From contig NZ_CBDDBS010000001.1 of NCBI RefSeq assembly GCF_965225875.1, positions 558,001 through 622,000 of the forward strand: a stretch of DNA of 64,000 bases, written 5' to 3'. The position numbers and the translations under genes are program-made. This document shows, piece after piece, positions 42,474-50,580 of this stretch (the stretch's first letter is position 1; the number at the start of each line of letters is the position of its first letter). The notes beneath the pieces were generated by a model. That model was not told the origin of the DNA and ran no database searches. It saw only the letters and a list, made by a program, of their open reading frames with translations. The DNA is from Haliscomenobacter sp965225875 (GTDB lineage Bacteria > Bacteroidota > Bacteroidia > Chitinophagales > Saprospiraceae).

Positions 42474-44822
42474 ATGAGGAAAATGAAAATTTTCACTTTA
42501 CTGATATTTTTTCAAAGCGTACTCAGCCACGCTGGCCTTGCCCAAAATACCACTCATACTTCAGGATATGTTAAAGATTTAAAGAGTGGTGAGCCACTCA
42601 TCGGAGCAAACCTATGGCTTAGTCAGCAATCACATGGTGTAGCCACGAATACAGATGGTTATTTCAATTTAACTTCAGATAGAAACTTTCCAGATACGAT
42701 CGTGATAAGTTATATTGGTTATCAAAGCATGATTATTCCATCTCCCAAAAAGGATACATTTATAGTCTTTTTTCTTCAAGAATCTGTAACACTAGATGAA
42801 GTGACCATTTATGGTGAAAATACTCAAAATGCCCGAGAACAATTTGGAATAACTACGCTGAGCGCTCAACAGATTAAACAAATTCCTGCCCTTTTGGGTG
42901 AAACGGACGTGATGCGCGCACTTCAACTTACACCAGGTGTACAAGGGGGGGCGGAAGGGACTGCTGGATTATTTGTACGTGGAGGATCTCCAGGCCAGAA
43001 TTTGATTTTATTGGACGGGACTACCGTTTACAACACTGCTCATTTATTTGGCTTTTTATCCGTTTTTAATCCTGACGCAGTAAAAAACGTGAGTTTAATC
43101 AGAGATGGTTTTCCAGCTCGTTATGGGGGCAGGTTGTCTTCTGTGGTAGATGTAACGATGAAAGATGGAAATCGTGAAGAACATAAGCGGGAGCTTTCAG
43201 TAGGATTAATCAGTTCACGCTATTTGATGGAAGGGCCTCTAAAAGGCAATAAGACATCATACATGGCCTCAGCCCGTACTTCTTATTTGAGTTTGTTAAC
43301 CCTACCCTTGTATTTACAGTTTAAAAGTGGTCAAATTAATGAGTTTCTCTCCTATTGGATGTATGATGTAAACGTAAAGATTACAACTGAGCTGAGCGAA
43401 AGAGAAAAGCTTTCCTTTAGTTTTTTTAATGGATACGACACATGGGCTTTGACTTCAAGAATTGCTGATGATCAGAGTCAAACCCGATTAAACTGGGGTA
43501 ACTCAACTGCAGCTCTACGATATACCAAAGCAATGGGTAGTAATACATTTTTACAGAGTGTATTTAATTTCAATCAATACCGATACAATTTTTCGGCTCG
43601 TGTCCAAGAGCAACAGAGTGAAACCAGATTTTTGAACGCTTCGAATATCCGTGATTGGGCTTGGCACTCTACCCTTAGTTGGAAAATAAATGAGGCATTT
43701 TCAATTCAAACAGGGGTTGATTTAGCCAATCAAAGGCTTCGGCCTAATTTCAATCAATTCAGCGGTCCTTTTGAAGAGTTGGGGCTAGTCGATACGTTTA
43801 ATATCCCTAACACTTTTTTAAACAATCTGGGTGTTTACCTTAGCCAACAATTTCGACCATTTCCAGGCCTCGTAATTGAAACAGGCTTGCGCTTGAGCAA
43901 CTATTTTCTTACCAAGGATACACATTATTCCTACTTAGAACCCCGGCTCAAGATGAGTTTTAATTGGCAAGATAATGCACAATCTATTCAAGCTTCATGG
44001 AGTAGAATGAGTCAACCCTTACACTTGCTTTCAACCAATGGCGCTGGGCTTCCAAATGACATCTGGACGCCTCCATCTGATGGTTATTCACCAGAGCTTA
44101 GTCAACAATTTGGATTGGGTTATCTATGGAAAGCTTGGGATGCGGTATGGGAAGGCGGAATTGAAACTTATTACAAGCACATGTCGAATCTAGTCGACTA
44201 TCGACGAGGATTAGACTATTATGAGGTTAGCGGTCGCCCATGGCAGACATTAGTTATTGGGCAAGGCAAAGGGGTTGCCTATGGCGTAGAATGCTTCATT
44301 CGTAAAAATTCAGGACGAATGAATGGCTGGGTATCTTACACTTGGTCTAAATCGAATCGCCAAACACCAGGTGTGAACGATGGTAATTGGTACCCTTTTA
44401 GATACGATCGTCGACATGACTTAGCGATTGTGATGAACTACCAAATTAATCCTGCATGGAAGTTTTCTACTACGTTTGAATATCAAACTGGTTTTGCTAT
44501 CACCATGCCAATAGGCATTCAGCAAACTTTACAAGTAGATCAATCTTCTTATCCAAGTTTTATTTTTAGTGGCCGCAATAATGCTCGAATGCCTGATTAT
44601 CACCGCTTGGATTTAGGATTTTCTCATTCAACAACGACAAAGAGAGGGCACGAAAGCATTGTTTCATTAGGGATGTACAATGCTTATGGGCGTCAAAATC
44701 CCTTTTACATCGACTACAAGGTTAAAAACACCTCTTCCAATGGAGATGTAACTGGAGGGTATTTTTTCCAACGTACACTTTTCAGATTTTTGCCTTATTT
44801 GACCTGGTCTATCAAATATTAA
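42474..44822 (+). CDS. TonB-dependent outer-membrane receptor with carboxypeptidase-like domain
   Basis: A 782-residue receptor from ATG 42474, which has AAGGAG upstream. Signal peptide MRKMKIFTLLIFFQSVLSHA then GLAQ. Residues about 20-105 form a CarboxypepD_reg-like Ig domain (GYVKDLKSGEPLIGANLW, VISYIGYQSMII). The plug domain includes TDVMRALQLTPGVQGGAEG and LDGTTVYNTAHLFGF. The remainder is a 22-strand barrel ending in an aromatic-rich strand (LPYLTWSIKY). It would take up a large ligand with energy from TonB. The DUF4249 gene follows by four bases. Confidence 0.95.
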   Translation: MRKMKIFTLLIFFQSVLSHAGLAQNTTHTSGYVKDLKSGEPLIGANLWLSQQSHGVATNTDGYFNLTSDRNFPDTIVISYIGYQSMIIPSPKKDTFIVFFLQESVTLDEVTIYGENTQNAREQFGITTLSAQQIKQIPALLGETDVMRALQLTPGVQGGAEGTAGLFVRGGSPGQNLILLDGTTVYNTAHLFGFLSVFNPDAVKNVSLIRDGFPARYGGRLSSVVDVTMKDGNREEHKRELSVGLISSRYLMEGPLKGNKTSYMASARTSYLSLLTLPLYLQFKSGQINEFLSYWMYDVNVKITTELSEREKLSFSFFNGYDTWALTSRIADDQSQTRLNWGNSTAALRYTKAMGSNTFLQSVFNFNQYRYNFSARVQEQQSETRFLNASNIRDWAWHSTLSWKINEAFSIQTGVDLANQRLRPNFNQFSGPFEELGLVDTFNIPNTFLNNLGVYLSQQFRPFPGLVIETGLRLSNYFLTKDTHYSYLEPRLKMSFNWQDNAQSIQASWSRMSQPLHLLSTNGAGLPNDIWTPPSDGYSPELSQQFGLGYLWKAWDAVWEGGIETYYKHMSNLVDYRRGLDYYEVSGRPWQTLVIGQGKGVAYGVECFIRKNSGRMNGWVSYTWSKSNRQTPGVNDGNWYPFRYDRRHDLAIVMNYQINPAWKFSTTFEYQTGFAITMPIGIQQTLQVDQSSYPSFIFSGRNNARMPDYHRLDLGFSHSTTTKRGHESIVSLGMYNAYGRQNPFYIDYKVKNTSSNGDVTGGYFFQRTLFRFLPYLTWSIKY

Positions 44823-44826
44823 CATC

Positions 44827-45732
44827 ATGATCAAACCTATTTATATTTTCTTTTTGCTGATAATCGCTTCATCCTGTGAGAAGAATATTGAATACAAATT
44901 TGAAGACTTCCAAGCTCAAATGGTAGTCAATGCGTTTATCTCGCCTCAAGAAGGAATTCAAGTCCAAGTCTCGAGGTCGATTCCTCCTAATCAAGATGTT
45001 TTAAAGACAAAAATTTGGATAAATAACGCCAAAGTAAGTCTTTACTTAAATGAGCAGTTTATCATGCAAGTGCCTTTTCAAAAAAATGGTATCTATAAAT
45101 CACCTATTGAAGACTTGAATCCAAATCAATCGAATAAGTACCATATTGTAGTAGAACATCCTGATTTTGGGAATGTTAGTTCTGAAGCTATTCTCATTCC
45201 TTTAGGGCCAATTGTTCTTTCTTCTACATTAGAACCTTCTCCTAACTTAAGCATCAATGGTGATCCTCAGTTACGTTGGGCCTTCAGGTTGAAAGATAGT
45301 TCTACAGAAGAAGGTGCTTATTTAACAGTGATCAATTTAAAAGATAGTCGAAATGCATATAGTGAATCTCCGCCAAATATTACACTGCTTAATATTAAAA
45401 TTGGTCAATTTTGTGATTTGGTTTATACCTATGGCAATAACCTTCTCTTTAAGAATGAGTGTATTCGCGGGCAAGAAGTAGACCTGATTTTTGAATTTGA
45501 TGTACCAAACAGGATTGGAGGTATTGGTCAAAATTTTACTCCCGATCTCATTGAATGCAAAATTTATACTGTGTCCAAAGACTTTTACGAATACTATCGA
45601 ACCCAAAATCGCCCAGAAGATTTTGAACTGGCATTTTCCGATCCTGAACCATTATTTACCAATATGAAGGGTGGATATGGGGTGTTCCTGGCTTTTAACT
45701 ATGCAGAATTTAGTTTTCCTATTCCAAAATAG
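44827..45732 (+). CDS. DUF4249-family lipoprotein
   Basis: A 301-residue lipoprotein (MIKPIYIFFLLIIASSCEKN, Cys17). It matches the DUF4249 pattern of Ig-like strands: MVVNAFISPQEGIQVQVSRS, then INNAKVSLYLNEQ and a C-terminal FYEYYRTQNRPED near the end. Such proteins nearly always accompany a TonB-dependent receptor in Bacteroidota and are thought to help capture ligand. The stop at 45732 is five bases before the otsAB repeat, on the opposite strand. Confidence 0.88.
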   Translation: MIKPIYIFFLLIIASSCEKNIEYKFEDFQAQMVVNAFISPQEGIQVQVSRSIPPNQDVLKTKIWINNAKVSLYLNEQFIMQVPFQKNGIYKSPIEDLNPNQSNKYHIVVEHPDFGNVSSEAILIPLGPIVLSSTLEPSPNLSINGDPQLRWAFRLKDSSTEEGAYLTVINLKDSRNAYSESPPNITLLNIKIGQFCDLVYTYGNNLLFKNECIRGQEVDLIFEFDVPNRIGGIGQNFTPDLIECKIYTVSKDFYEYYRTQNRPEDFELAFSDPEPLFTNMKGGYGVFLAFNYAEFSFPIPK

Positions 45733-45736
45733 GGTT

Positions 45737-45815
45737 CCTAAAACCCCGCCGTCACCAACTCCGCCAACAGCCCCCGTACCTCTTCCACATTCGCCAGTGT
45801 ATAGCGCGCAGCACT
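45737..45815 (-). repeat. Right copy of the otsAB 3'-end direct repeat
   Basis: The end of the intact otsAB gene, matching 40667-40745 with five mismatches in 79 bases. Together they bound the island of about 5 kb. Confidence 0.85.
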
Positions 45816-47927
45816 TTGCTCCAACCCCACTTTCACCGTAAAGGAGCTATCCTCCGGCAGTACCCGAAACACATCCTCATCGGTGCGGTCGTCGCCGATG
45901 GCCAGCACAAAATCCCAGTCCTGCTCGTTGAGCCAGCTCAGAGTGGCTTTACCCTTGCTCACACTGGCGTGTTTGACTTCCACTACCTTGTTGCCTTCCA
46001 GGACTTGCAGGTCGAGGTTGGCAGTGATGTAGAGGAGTCCGTCGCGGATTTCACGCACGCGTTTTTCGCCCAGGTCACGATCGATGCGGCGGTAATGCCA
46101 GGCCAGAGAGTAATCTTTTTCTTCTACAAATGAGCCGGGAGTGCGTTCTACCAGATGCTCCAGCACGGGGCGAATGTCCGTTTTCCAGGTATTGGACAAA
46201 CCGGGATTGATTTTCCACTGCCCGTTGCGTTTGATCCAAACGCCGTGTTCGCCAGCCATATCGATGCCAAGTGGCCCGAGCCAGGTCTGTAAGGTTTGGT
46301 GGTCGCGGCCACTATTGATGATCAATTTGTTGCCCACAATACTGCTCAATTGGCTCAACAGGCGCATCAAATCCGCGTCGGGTGCTACTGCTTGTGGATC
46401 GGGATGAAAGGACATCAGGGTGCCGTCGTAATCCAGAATGATCAAGCGGTTTTGGGCAGTCCGGTATTTTTCCAGTAAGGTATTGCGGTGGGGACCATGC
46501 AAAAGTACCATGTTGTTGAAGGCTTGTTGCTGTTCCATGAGTCGTTTTTGTTCCTGCACAAAAGTATTCGCCCAATGTTTGACATTGTAACGTTTGATGT
46601 GTTGTTGCATGGTTTCCATGCGCCACACCTGCTCATTTTCATTCATTTCCAGGGCCTGTTTGATCACTTCCGCCATCTTGTTGATGTCGTGCGGGTTGAC
46701 CAGCAAGGCGGAGCTCAGCTCGTTGGCAGCACCAGCCATTTCGCTGAGGATGAGCACGCCATGTTTGTGTTCATCCTTGGCGGCGATGTACTCTTTAGCC
46801 ACCAGGTTCATGCCATCCCGCAGGGGGGTGATCATCGCAATGTCTGCTACCTGGTATAAGGTACTCAACTCGTTAAAATTGAGGGAGCGGTACAGGTATT
46901 GGATGGGCATCCAGTCAAAAGTACCATAAGCACTGTTGACTTTGCCGACCAGGGTATCGATGCTCTGCTTGAGCTTGCGGTAATTGTCCACATTGGAACG
47001 GGAAGGTACCGCAATCAACACCAGCGAGACCTTACCAATGTATTGGGGATAGCGCTCAATGAACTGTTCAAAAGCCTTGATGCGTTGGGGGATACCTTTG
47101 GTGTAATCCAGTCGATCGATGGAGATGATAATGCGCCGATTCCGGGCCAGTTGTTTGATTTTGAACGAATCATCGTTGGCAAACAAATCGATACCGGGGT
47201 GAGCGTATTTTTCATAATCGATCCCCATGGGAAAAACGTCCACATTGATCAGGCGATTGCCTACCCGCAGTTTACCATACAAGTGCTCGTGCCCGCCTAG
47301 GCGGTAAGCCGCACTGAGGAAGTGCCGCATGTAGCCGAAGGTGTGAAAGCCAATTTGATCGGCGCCCAATAAACCTTTCAACAAGGCTTCGCGCCAGGGC
47401 AAGACCCGGAAAATCTCGTAAGAAGGAAAAGGAATGTGGAGGAAAAAACCAATCGAATTTTGGGGCGCAAACGCACGAATCATCGCGGGCAACAACATCA
47501 ATTGGTAATCGTGTACCCAAATGAGGTCATCTGGCTGGATGATGGGTTTGAGGGCTTCCGCAAATTTTTGATTGACCAAACTGTAAGCCTCCCAATACTC
47601 ATCCTGATAAGTGGTGTACTGCGTAAAATAGTGAAAGTGCGGCCAGATGGTTTTGTTGCTAAACCCCTCGTAGTAGAGTTCAATTTCTTTTTTGCTCAAA
47701 AAAACGGGAACCAAGCCATTTTTGAGGAGGTCTTCGCGAACCTGATCTTGAGCAAGAGGATCGACAATTTCTTCGCCGGGCCAGCCCACCCATACCCGTT
47801 CGAGGGAGTCATCCAGAGAGTTGAGTCCGGTAGCCAGGCCTCCCGCACTAGGCGAATAACTTAAACCCTCACCATTTTGCTGAATGGTGACGGGAAGTCG
47901 GTTGGAGATGATGACGATGCGGCTCAT
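45738..47927 (-). CDS. otsAB: Bifunctional trehalose-6-phosphate synthase/phosphatase
   Basis: A 729-residue fusion starting at ATG 47927 (MSRIVIISNRLPVTIQ). The GT20 synthase half includes GLATGLNSL, WVHDYQLMLLP, DRLDYTKGIPQRI and RDGMNLVAKEYIA. The HAD phosphatase half begins about residue 470 with LIILDYDGTLMSF and AGEHGVWI, and ends with AIGDDRTDEDVF. It makes trehalose from UDP-glucose and glucose-6-phosphate, for osmotic or desiccation protection. Its 3' end is duplicated 5.1 kb to the left, with an AT-rich island between. Confidence 0.96.
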   Translation of the reverse strand: MSRIVIISNRLPVTIQQNGEGLSYSPSAGGLATGLNSLDDSLERVWVGWPGEEIVDPLAQDQVREDLLKNGLVPVFLSKKEIELYYEGFSNKTIWPHFHYFTQYTTYQDEYWEAYSLVNQKFAEALKPIIQPDDLIWVHDYQLMLLPAMIRAFAPQNSIGFFLHIPFPSYEIFRVLPWREALLKGLLGADQIGFHTFGYMRHFLSAAYRLGGHEHLYGKLRVGNRLINVDVFPMGIDYEKYAHPGIDLFANDDSFKIKQLARNRRIIISIDRLDYTKGIPQRIKAFEQFIERYPQYIGKVSLVLIAVPSRSNVDNYRKLKQSIDTLVGKVNSAYGTFDWMPIQYLYRSLNFNELSTLYQVADIAMITPLRDGMNLVAKEYIAAKDEHKHGVLILSEMAGAANELSSALLVNPHDINKMAEVIKQALEMNENEQVWRMETMQQHIKRYNVKHWANTFVQEQKRLMEQQQAFNNMVLLHGPHRNTLLEKYRTAQNRLIILDYDGTLMSFHPDPQAVAPDADLMRLLSQLSSIVGNKLIINSGRDHQTLQTWLGPLGIDMAGEHGVWIKRNGQWKINPGLSNTWKTDIRPVLEHLVERTPGSFVEEKDYSLAWHYRRIDRDLGEKRVREIRDGLLYITANLDLQVLEGNKVVEVKHASVSKGKATLSWLNEQDWDFVLAIGDDRTDEDVFRVLPEDSSFTVKVGLEQSAARYTLANVEEVRGLLAELVTAGF

Positions 47928-47934
47928 TGATTGG

Positions 47935-48042
47935 GAAGTTGAGGGGTTGAGGAGTTGAGAAGTTGAGGAGTTGACGCTCCGCAAGCGACTTTGACAATGA
48001 CGCTGCGGCAGCCTCAACTTCTCAGCTTCTCAACTCCTCAAC
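47935..48042. repeat. Palindromic repeat, CTCAACTTCTCAACTCCTCAAC family, second copy
   Basis: Arms of tandem TTGAGGAGTTGAGAAG-type units with TTGACGCTCCGCA against TGCGGCAGCCTCA around the loop AGCGACTTTGACAATGACGC. It sits right upstream of the otsAB start and downstream of the terminator of the previous gene. Confidence 0.85.
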
Positions 48043-48045
48043 CAA

Positions 48046-48076
48046 CAAAAAAGGCGAACCTGTAATCCGGCCCGCC
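48046..48076 (-). terminator. Rho-independent terminator
   Basis: On the minus strand GGCGGGCC, eight bases, GGTTCGCC (two G-U pairs) then six T. It ends the uncharacterised 462-residue gene. Confidence 0.75.
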
Positions 48077-48114
48077 TAGTAATATCTTTAGCTATTTTAT
48101 TCAAAGCGTCTGGC

Positions 48115-49503
48115 TTATTCAGCCTTTTTCTTCCGCCGGGTTTTGAACATTTCAACGACTTCTTTTTCCTTGAGGAAGCCGAAGTCAACGAAAGCAGAAG
48201 CGACAAATTTCTTGATGTCCTGATAGTCCTTACCCCGCTTGTCGACGAATTTGGTCAGGGCACGGGTAACGAAGTTCATCGACAAATCTTTCAAGCCCTG
48301 GTTGAACTGTTCGTTCACAAAAATGCGCATGTAGACCGAGAATTGTTTCGAAATGTCGAACAAATCGGGATAATGGCGCTCTTCCAGGTTGCTGATGAAA
48401 CGGTTGAAGTATTGGAAAACGGTTTGCCGCACACATTCGTTGATGGTTGACATCCCTTCGTGTTTGTTGTAAAACACTTTTACCGCTTCATGAGCTTCTT
48501 CGTTGATGTAGCCTTTATCGTGAACGATGTCGAGCAATTGGTAGTATTCGCTCAACTTGTCGTTGAAGGTTTTGTCCACAATCGCCGACATTTTTTTATC
48601 AGCTTCGGGCAAAATTTTGAGTATTGGGTGATGGTGCAATTCCATCAAAAAATGCAGGAAACGCTCGCTGAATCCTGTTGATTTTTCCCGAACTTTATTA
48701 AAAATGTTGCTCAGTTGCTTGCGGCTGGCATCACTCAGTTCGTAGAACATCGCGTAGATGGCCATCACCTGCATGTGTTCGGTAGTGCCTTGCAACGATT
48801 CATTGGTTACGAACTTGTCCAGCGGCTCCAACAAACTGGTATTGTTCACCTTGACCGAGGCCCGGTGAATCAAAAAGTTTTTCAATGGGTTGAACAACAC
48901 TGGAAGGTCTGCGGCAGTGGTTGGGAAGTCCGCAGTATGAAAATGATCGTTGCGGAATTGGTTGTGGTAACGATCCAAGCCCACCTTACGATCGCTGTCC
49001 CGACGGTAACGATCCAGCTTTTGCCCTTGCAGGTAATAGCGGATGCGTTTGTTGGTGATGCTGTTGATCAGGTTGGTGATCCAGATGTCGCTGCTCAAGG
49101 CAAAACCAATCTGGATGGTTTGTCCAATCCGCTTTTTGAGGATTTCGAAGTTGGTAGAGCTGCAAATGGCCAACAGAATGTCCTTAAAGTGCTCCTGTGG
49201 GCGCACGTATTTGACTTGGTCATTCACCTCCCCGCGCAGCACTGAATAACCCAGGATTTTGGGTAAAAACAGTCCCTCGAAAATCGGGTCGAGCAGTACC
49301 AATTCAAAGGAGATGAGTTGCAATGGATTGTCTTTTGCAACCGCTTCGTAAATATGGGCGATGCGTGGTTCGTATAACTCTTTCAGGCGCGTGAAGTCTT
49401 CTTCCTCTTCGCTATCCAGGTACCGGGCCAGTTCGTCAGACTCTTGAATTTCGGAGGCAATGGTTTCCAGTTCTTCCAAGTATTGCTGATCGAGTTCGTA
49501 CAT
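48115..49503 (-). CDS. Uncharacterised 462-residue cytoplasmic protein
   Basis: No known domain recognised. The protein is highly helical and charged, starting with an acidic stretch (MYELDQQYLEELETIASEIQ, then EEEEDF) and ending Lys/Arg-rich (FKTRRKKKAE). There is no signal peptide or membrane span. Sections such as FLHFLMELHHHPILKILP and SVYMRIFVNEQFNQGLKDLS recall regulatory or scaffold helical repeats. It has an unusual leader: a consensus promoter, a perfect palindrome at the expected start of transcription and a hairpin just before the ATG. Its own terminator makes it a single-gene unit. Confidence 0.75.
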   Translation of the reverse strand: MYELDQQYLEELETIASEIQESDELARYLDSEEEEDFTRLKELYEPRIAHIYEAVAKDNPLQLISFELVLLDPIFEGLFLPKILGYSVLRGEVNDQVKYVRPQEHFKDILLAICSSTNFEILKKRIGQTIQIGFALSSDIWITNLINSITNKRIRYYLQGQKLDRYRRDSDRKVGLDRYHNQFRNDHFHTADFPTTAADLPVLFNPLKNFLIHRASVKVNNTSLLEPLDKFVTNESLQGTTEHMQVMAIYAMFYELSDASRKQLSNIFNKVREKSTGFSERFLHFLMELHHHPILKILPEADKKMSAIVDKTFNDKLSEYYQLLDIVHDKGYINEEAHEAVKVFYNKHEGMSTINECVRQTVFQYFNRFISNLEERHYPDLFDISKQFSVYMRIFVNEQFNQGLKDLSMNFVTRALTKFVDKRGKDYQDIKKFVASAFVDFGFLKEKEVVEMFKTRRKKKAE

Positions 49504-49527
49504 ATGCCTGCTCTTTTTAAAGGCAAA

Positions 49528-49557
49528 CCTGATAGTGCAACTTAAAGCACTACCAGG
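49528..49557 (-). promoter_or_regulatory. Leader hairpin before the 462-residue gene
   Basis: CCTGATAGTGC and GCACTACCAGG pair over 10 of 11 positions with an 8-base loop, ending 25 bases before the ATG at 49503, so it could influence translation initiation. Confidence 0.6.
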
Positions 49558-49598
49558 TTCGCGATATATTAATGATTAAAGTATAGCCTTGTTGGGTA

Positions 49599-49613
49599 GG
49601 ACAAAATTTGTCC
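49599..49613 (-). promoter_or_regulatory. Perfect palindrome GGACAAAATTTGTCC
   Basis: Fifteen bases, symmetric about a central A. It lies about five bases after the expected transcription start, a typical position for a repressor operator. Confidence 0.55.
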
Positions 49614-49623
49614 GGTATTGGAA

Positions 49624-49655
49624 CAAAGATAAATCCTTTGGGGCGAATCTCCAAA
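49624..49655 (-). promoter_or_regulatory. Consensus promoter of the 462-residue gene
   Basis: On the minus strand TTTG (49655-49652), 20 bases, TATCTTTG (49631-49624): an exact match to TTTG-N19/21-TAnnTTTG. It implies an untranslated leader of about 115 bases. Confidence 0.75.
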
Positions 49656-49674
49656 TGAAAGATTCAAGAGTTTT

Positions 49675-49709
49675 ATTCAGGGTTCGGAGTCTGAATCCGA
49701 ACCCTGAAT
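49675..49709. repeat. Perfect inverted repeat after rpsP
   Basis: ATTCAGGGTTCGGA, seven bases, TCCGAACCCTGAAT. It lies nine bases after the rpsP stop on the minus strand. No T run follows on that strand, so it is not a standard terminator but could still protect the mRNA end. Confidence 0.85.
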
Positions 49710-49717
49710 GACACTGC

Positions 49718-50242
49718 TTATTCAGCAGTTTCTTCGCTGGTTTCTTCAGCAGCAGTTTCGTCAGCAGTTGCCTCGGTCACTTCTTCTTCTGCTTCAGCTA
49801 CTGGCTCTTCTACTACGGGTACGGGTTTAGCCTTGGCTACACCAGATACTGCCAGGCGGAAAGCTTCTTTCTCCTCAGCAGTTTTTTGTACACGAGCAGC
49901 GGTTTTCGACTCCTTGGCGTCAACCCAAGCTTGGAATTTCTCCGTTGCTTCTTCAATGGTCATAGAACCTTTGGCAACCCCACGCATGAGGTGCTTGCGG
50001 TAATATACTCCTTTGAAACGCAAGATCGCACGAACGGTATCGGTAGGCTGAGCACCTTTGGTTACCCAATCATAAGCGCGGTCACGATCGATTTCGATGG
50101 TGGCAGGCTTGGTCATTGGGTTGTAAGATCCCAGGTTGTCGATGAAACGTCCATCACGAGGAGAGCGAGAATCGGCTACCACAATTTGGTAGAATGGGCG
50201 CTTTTTGCGGCCCATGCGCTGCAATCTAATTTTAACAGCCAT
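49718..50242 (-). CDS. rpsP: Ribosomal protein S16
   Basis: A 174-residue S16 that sits in the 30S subunit. The conserved core is in the first 80 residues (MAVKIRLQRMGRKKRPFYQI, then VVADSRSPRDGRFID, GSYNP, WVTKGAQPTDTVRA). The last 90 residues are an Ala/Glu-rich tail (EEPVAEAEEEVTEATADETA), much longer than the 80-90 residues of E. coli S16, as is usual in Bacteroidota. It stands alone here, without the rimM-trmD neighbours seen in many bacteria. Confidence 0.98.
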   Translation of the reverse strand: MAVKIRLQRMGRKKRPFYQIVVADSRSPRDGRFIDNLGSYNPMTKPATIEIDRDRAYDWVTKGAQPTDTVRAILRFKGVYYRKHLMRGVAKGSMTIEEATEKFQAWVDAKESKTAARVQKTAEEKEAFRLAVSGVAKAKPVPVVEEPVAEAEEEVTEATADETAAEETSEETAE

Positions 50243-50315
50243 TGTTGGTTAACAATTACAAGGTTAAACCATAACCTACTTACCTTGACGAACAAGCGGT
50301 AGGTCTTGAGCGCGG

Positions 50316-50346
50316 CAAATGTACAAGGAGTTTGGGGATTTTGCAA
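50316..50346 (-). promoter_or_regulatory. Consensus promoter of rpsP
   Basis: On the minus strand TTG (50346-50344), 20 bases, TACATTTG (50323-50316). The leader would be about 65 bases. Confidence 0.7.
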
Positions 50347-50455
50347 GAAGTTTTAAAAAATAATAAATTGGCTGGTAAGCTCCCTGTTTTTGCGCAGCAT
50401 ACTTATATCTGCTTGGTGGTCCATATGCGAAAATTCGGAATGACGAATATAACCC

Positions 50456-50557
50456 CTAATCAAACTTGAAGGCACTCATGGACAAGTTTTTCCATTGAAA
50501 GGCTTCATAAATGGTTCCGTGGGAAACAAATAAACTTGGTTGAGTATGGGCTGACAT
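50456..50557 (-). pseudogene. Possible N-terminal fragment of an extradiol dioxygenase
   Basis: A 33-residue ORF beginning MSAHTQPSLFVSHGTIYEAF. The LFVSHGTIY-type start resembles 4,5-DOPA dioxygenase/YgiD proteins (usual LFVSHGSPM). It stops after 33 residues, so it is a remnant or chance similarity. It lies 23 bases after the SDR stop on the same strand. The rest of the 338-base gap shows only the rpsP promoter. Confidence 0.3.
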
Positions 50558-50580
50558 AGTTGTTCTGAAATTTTGATGGT

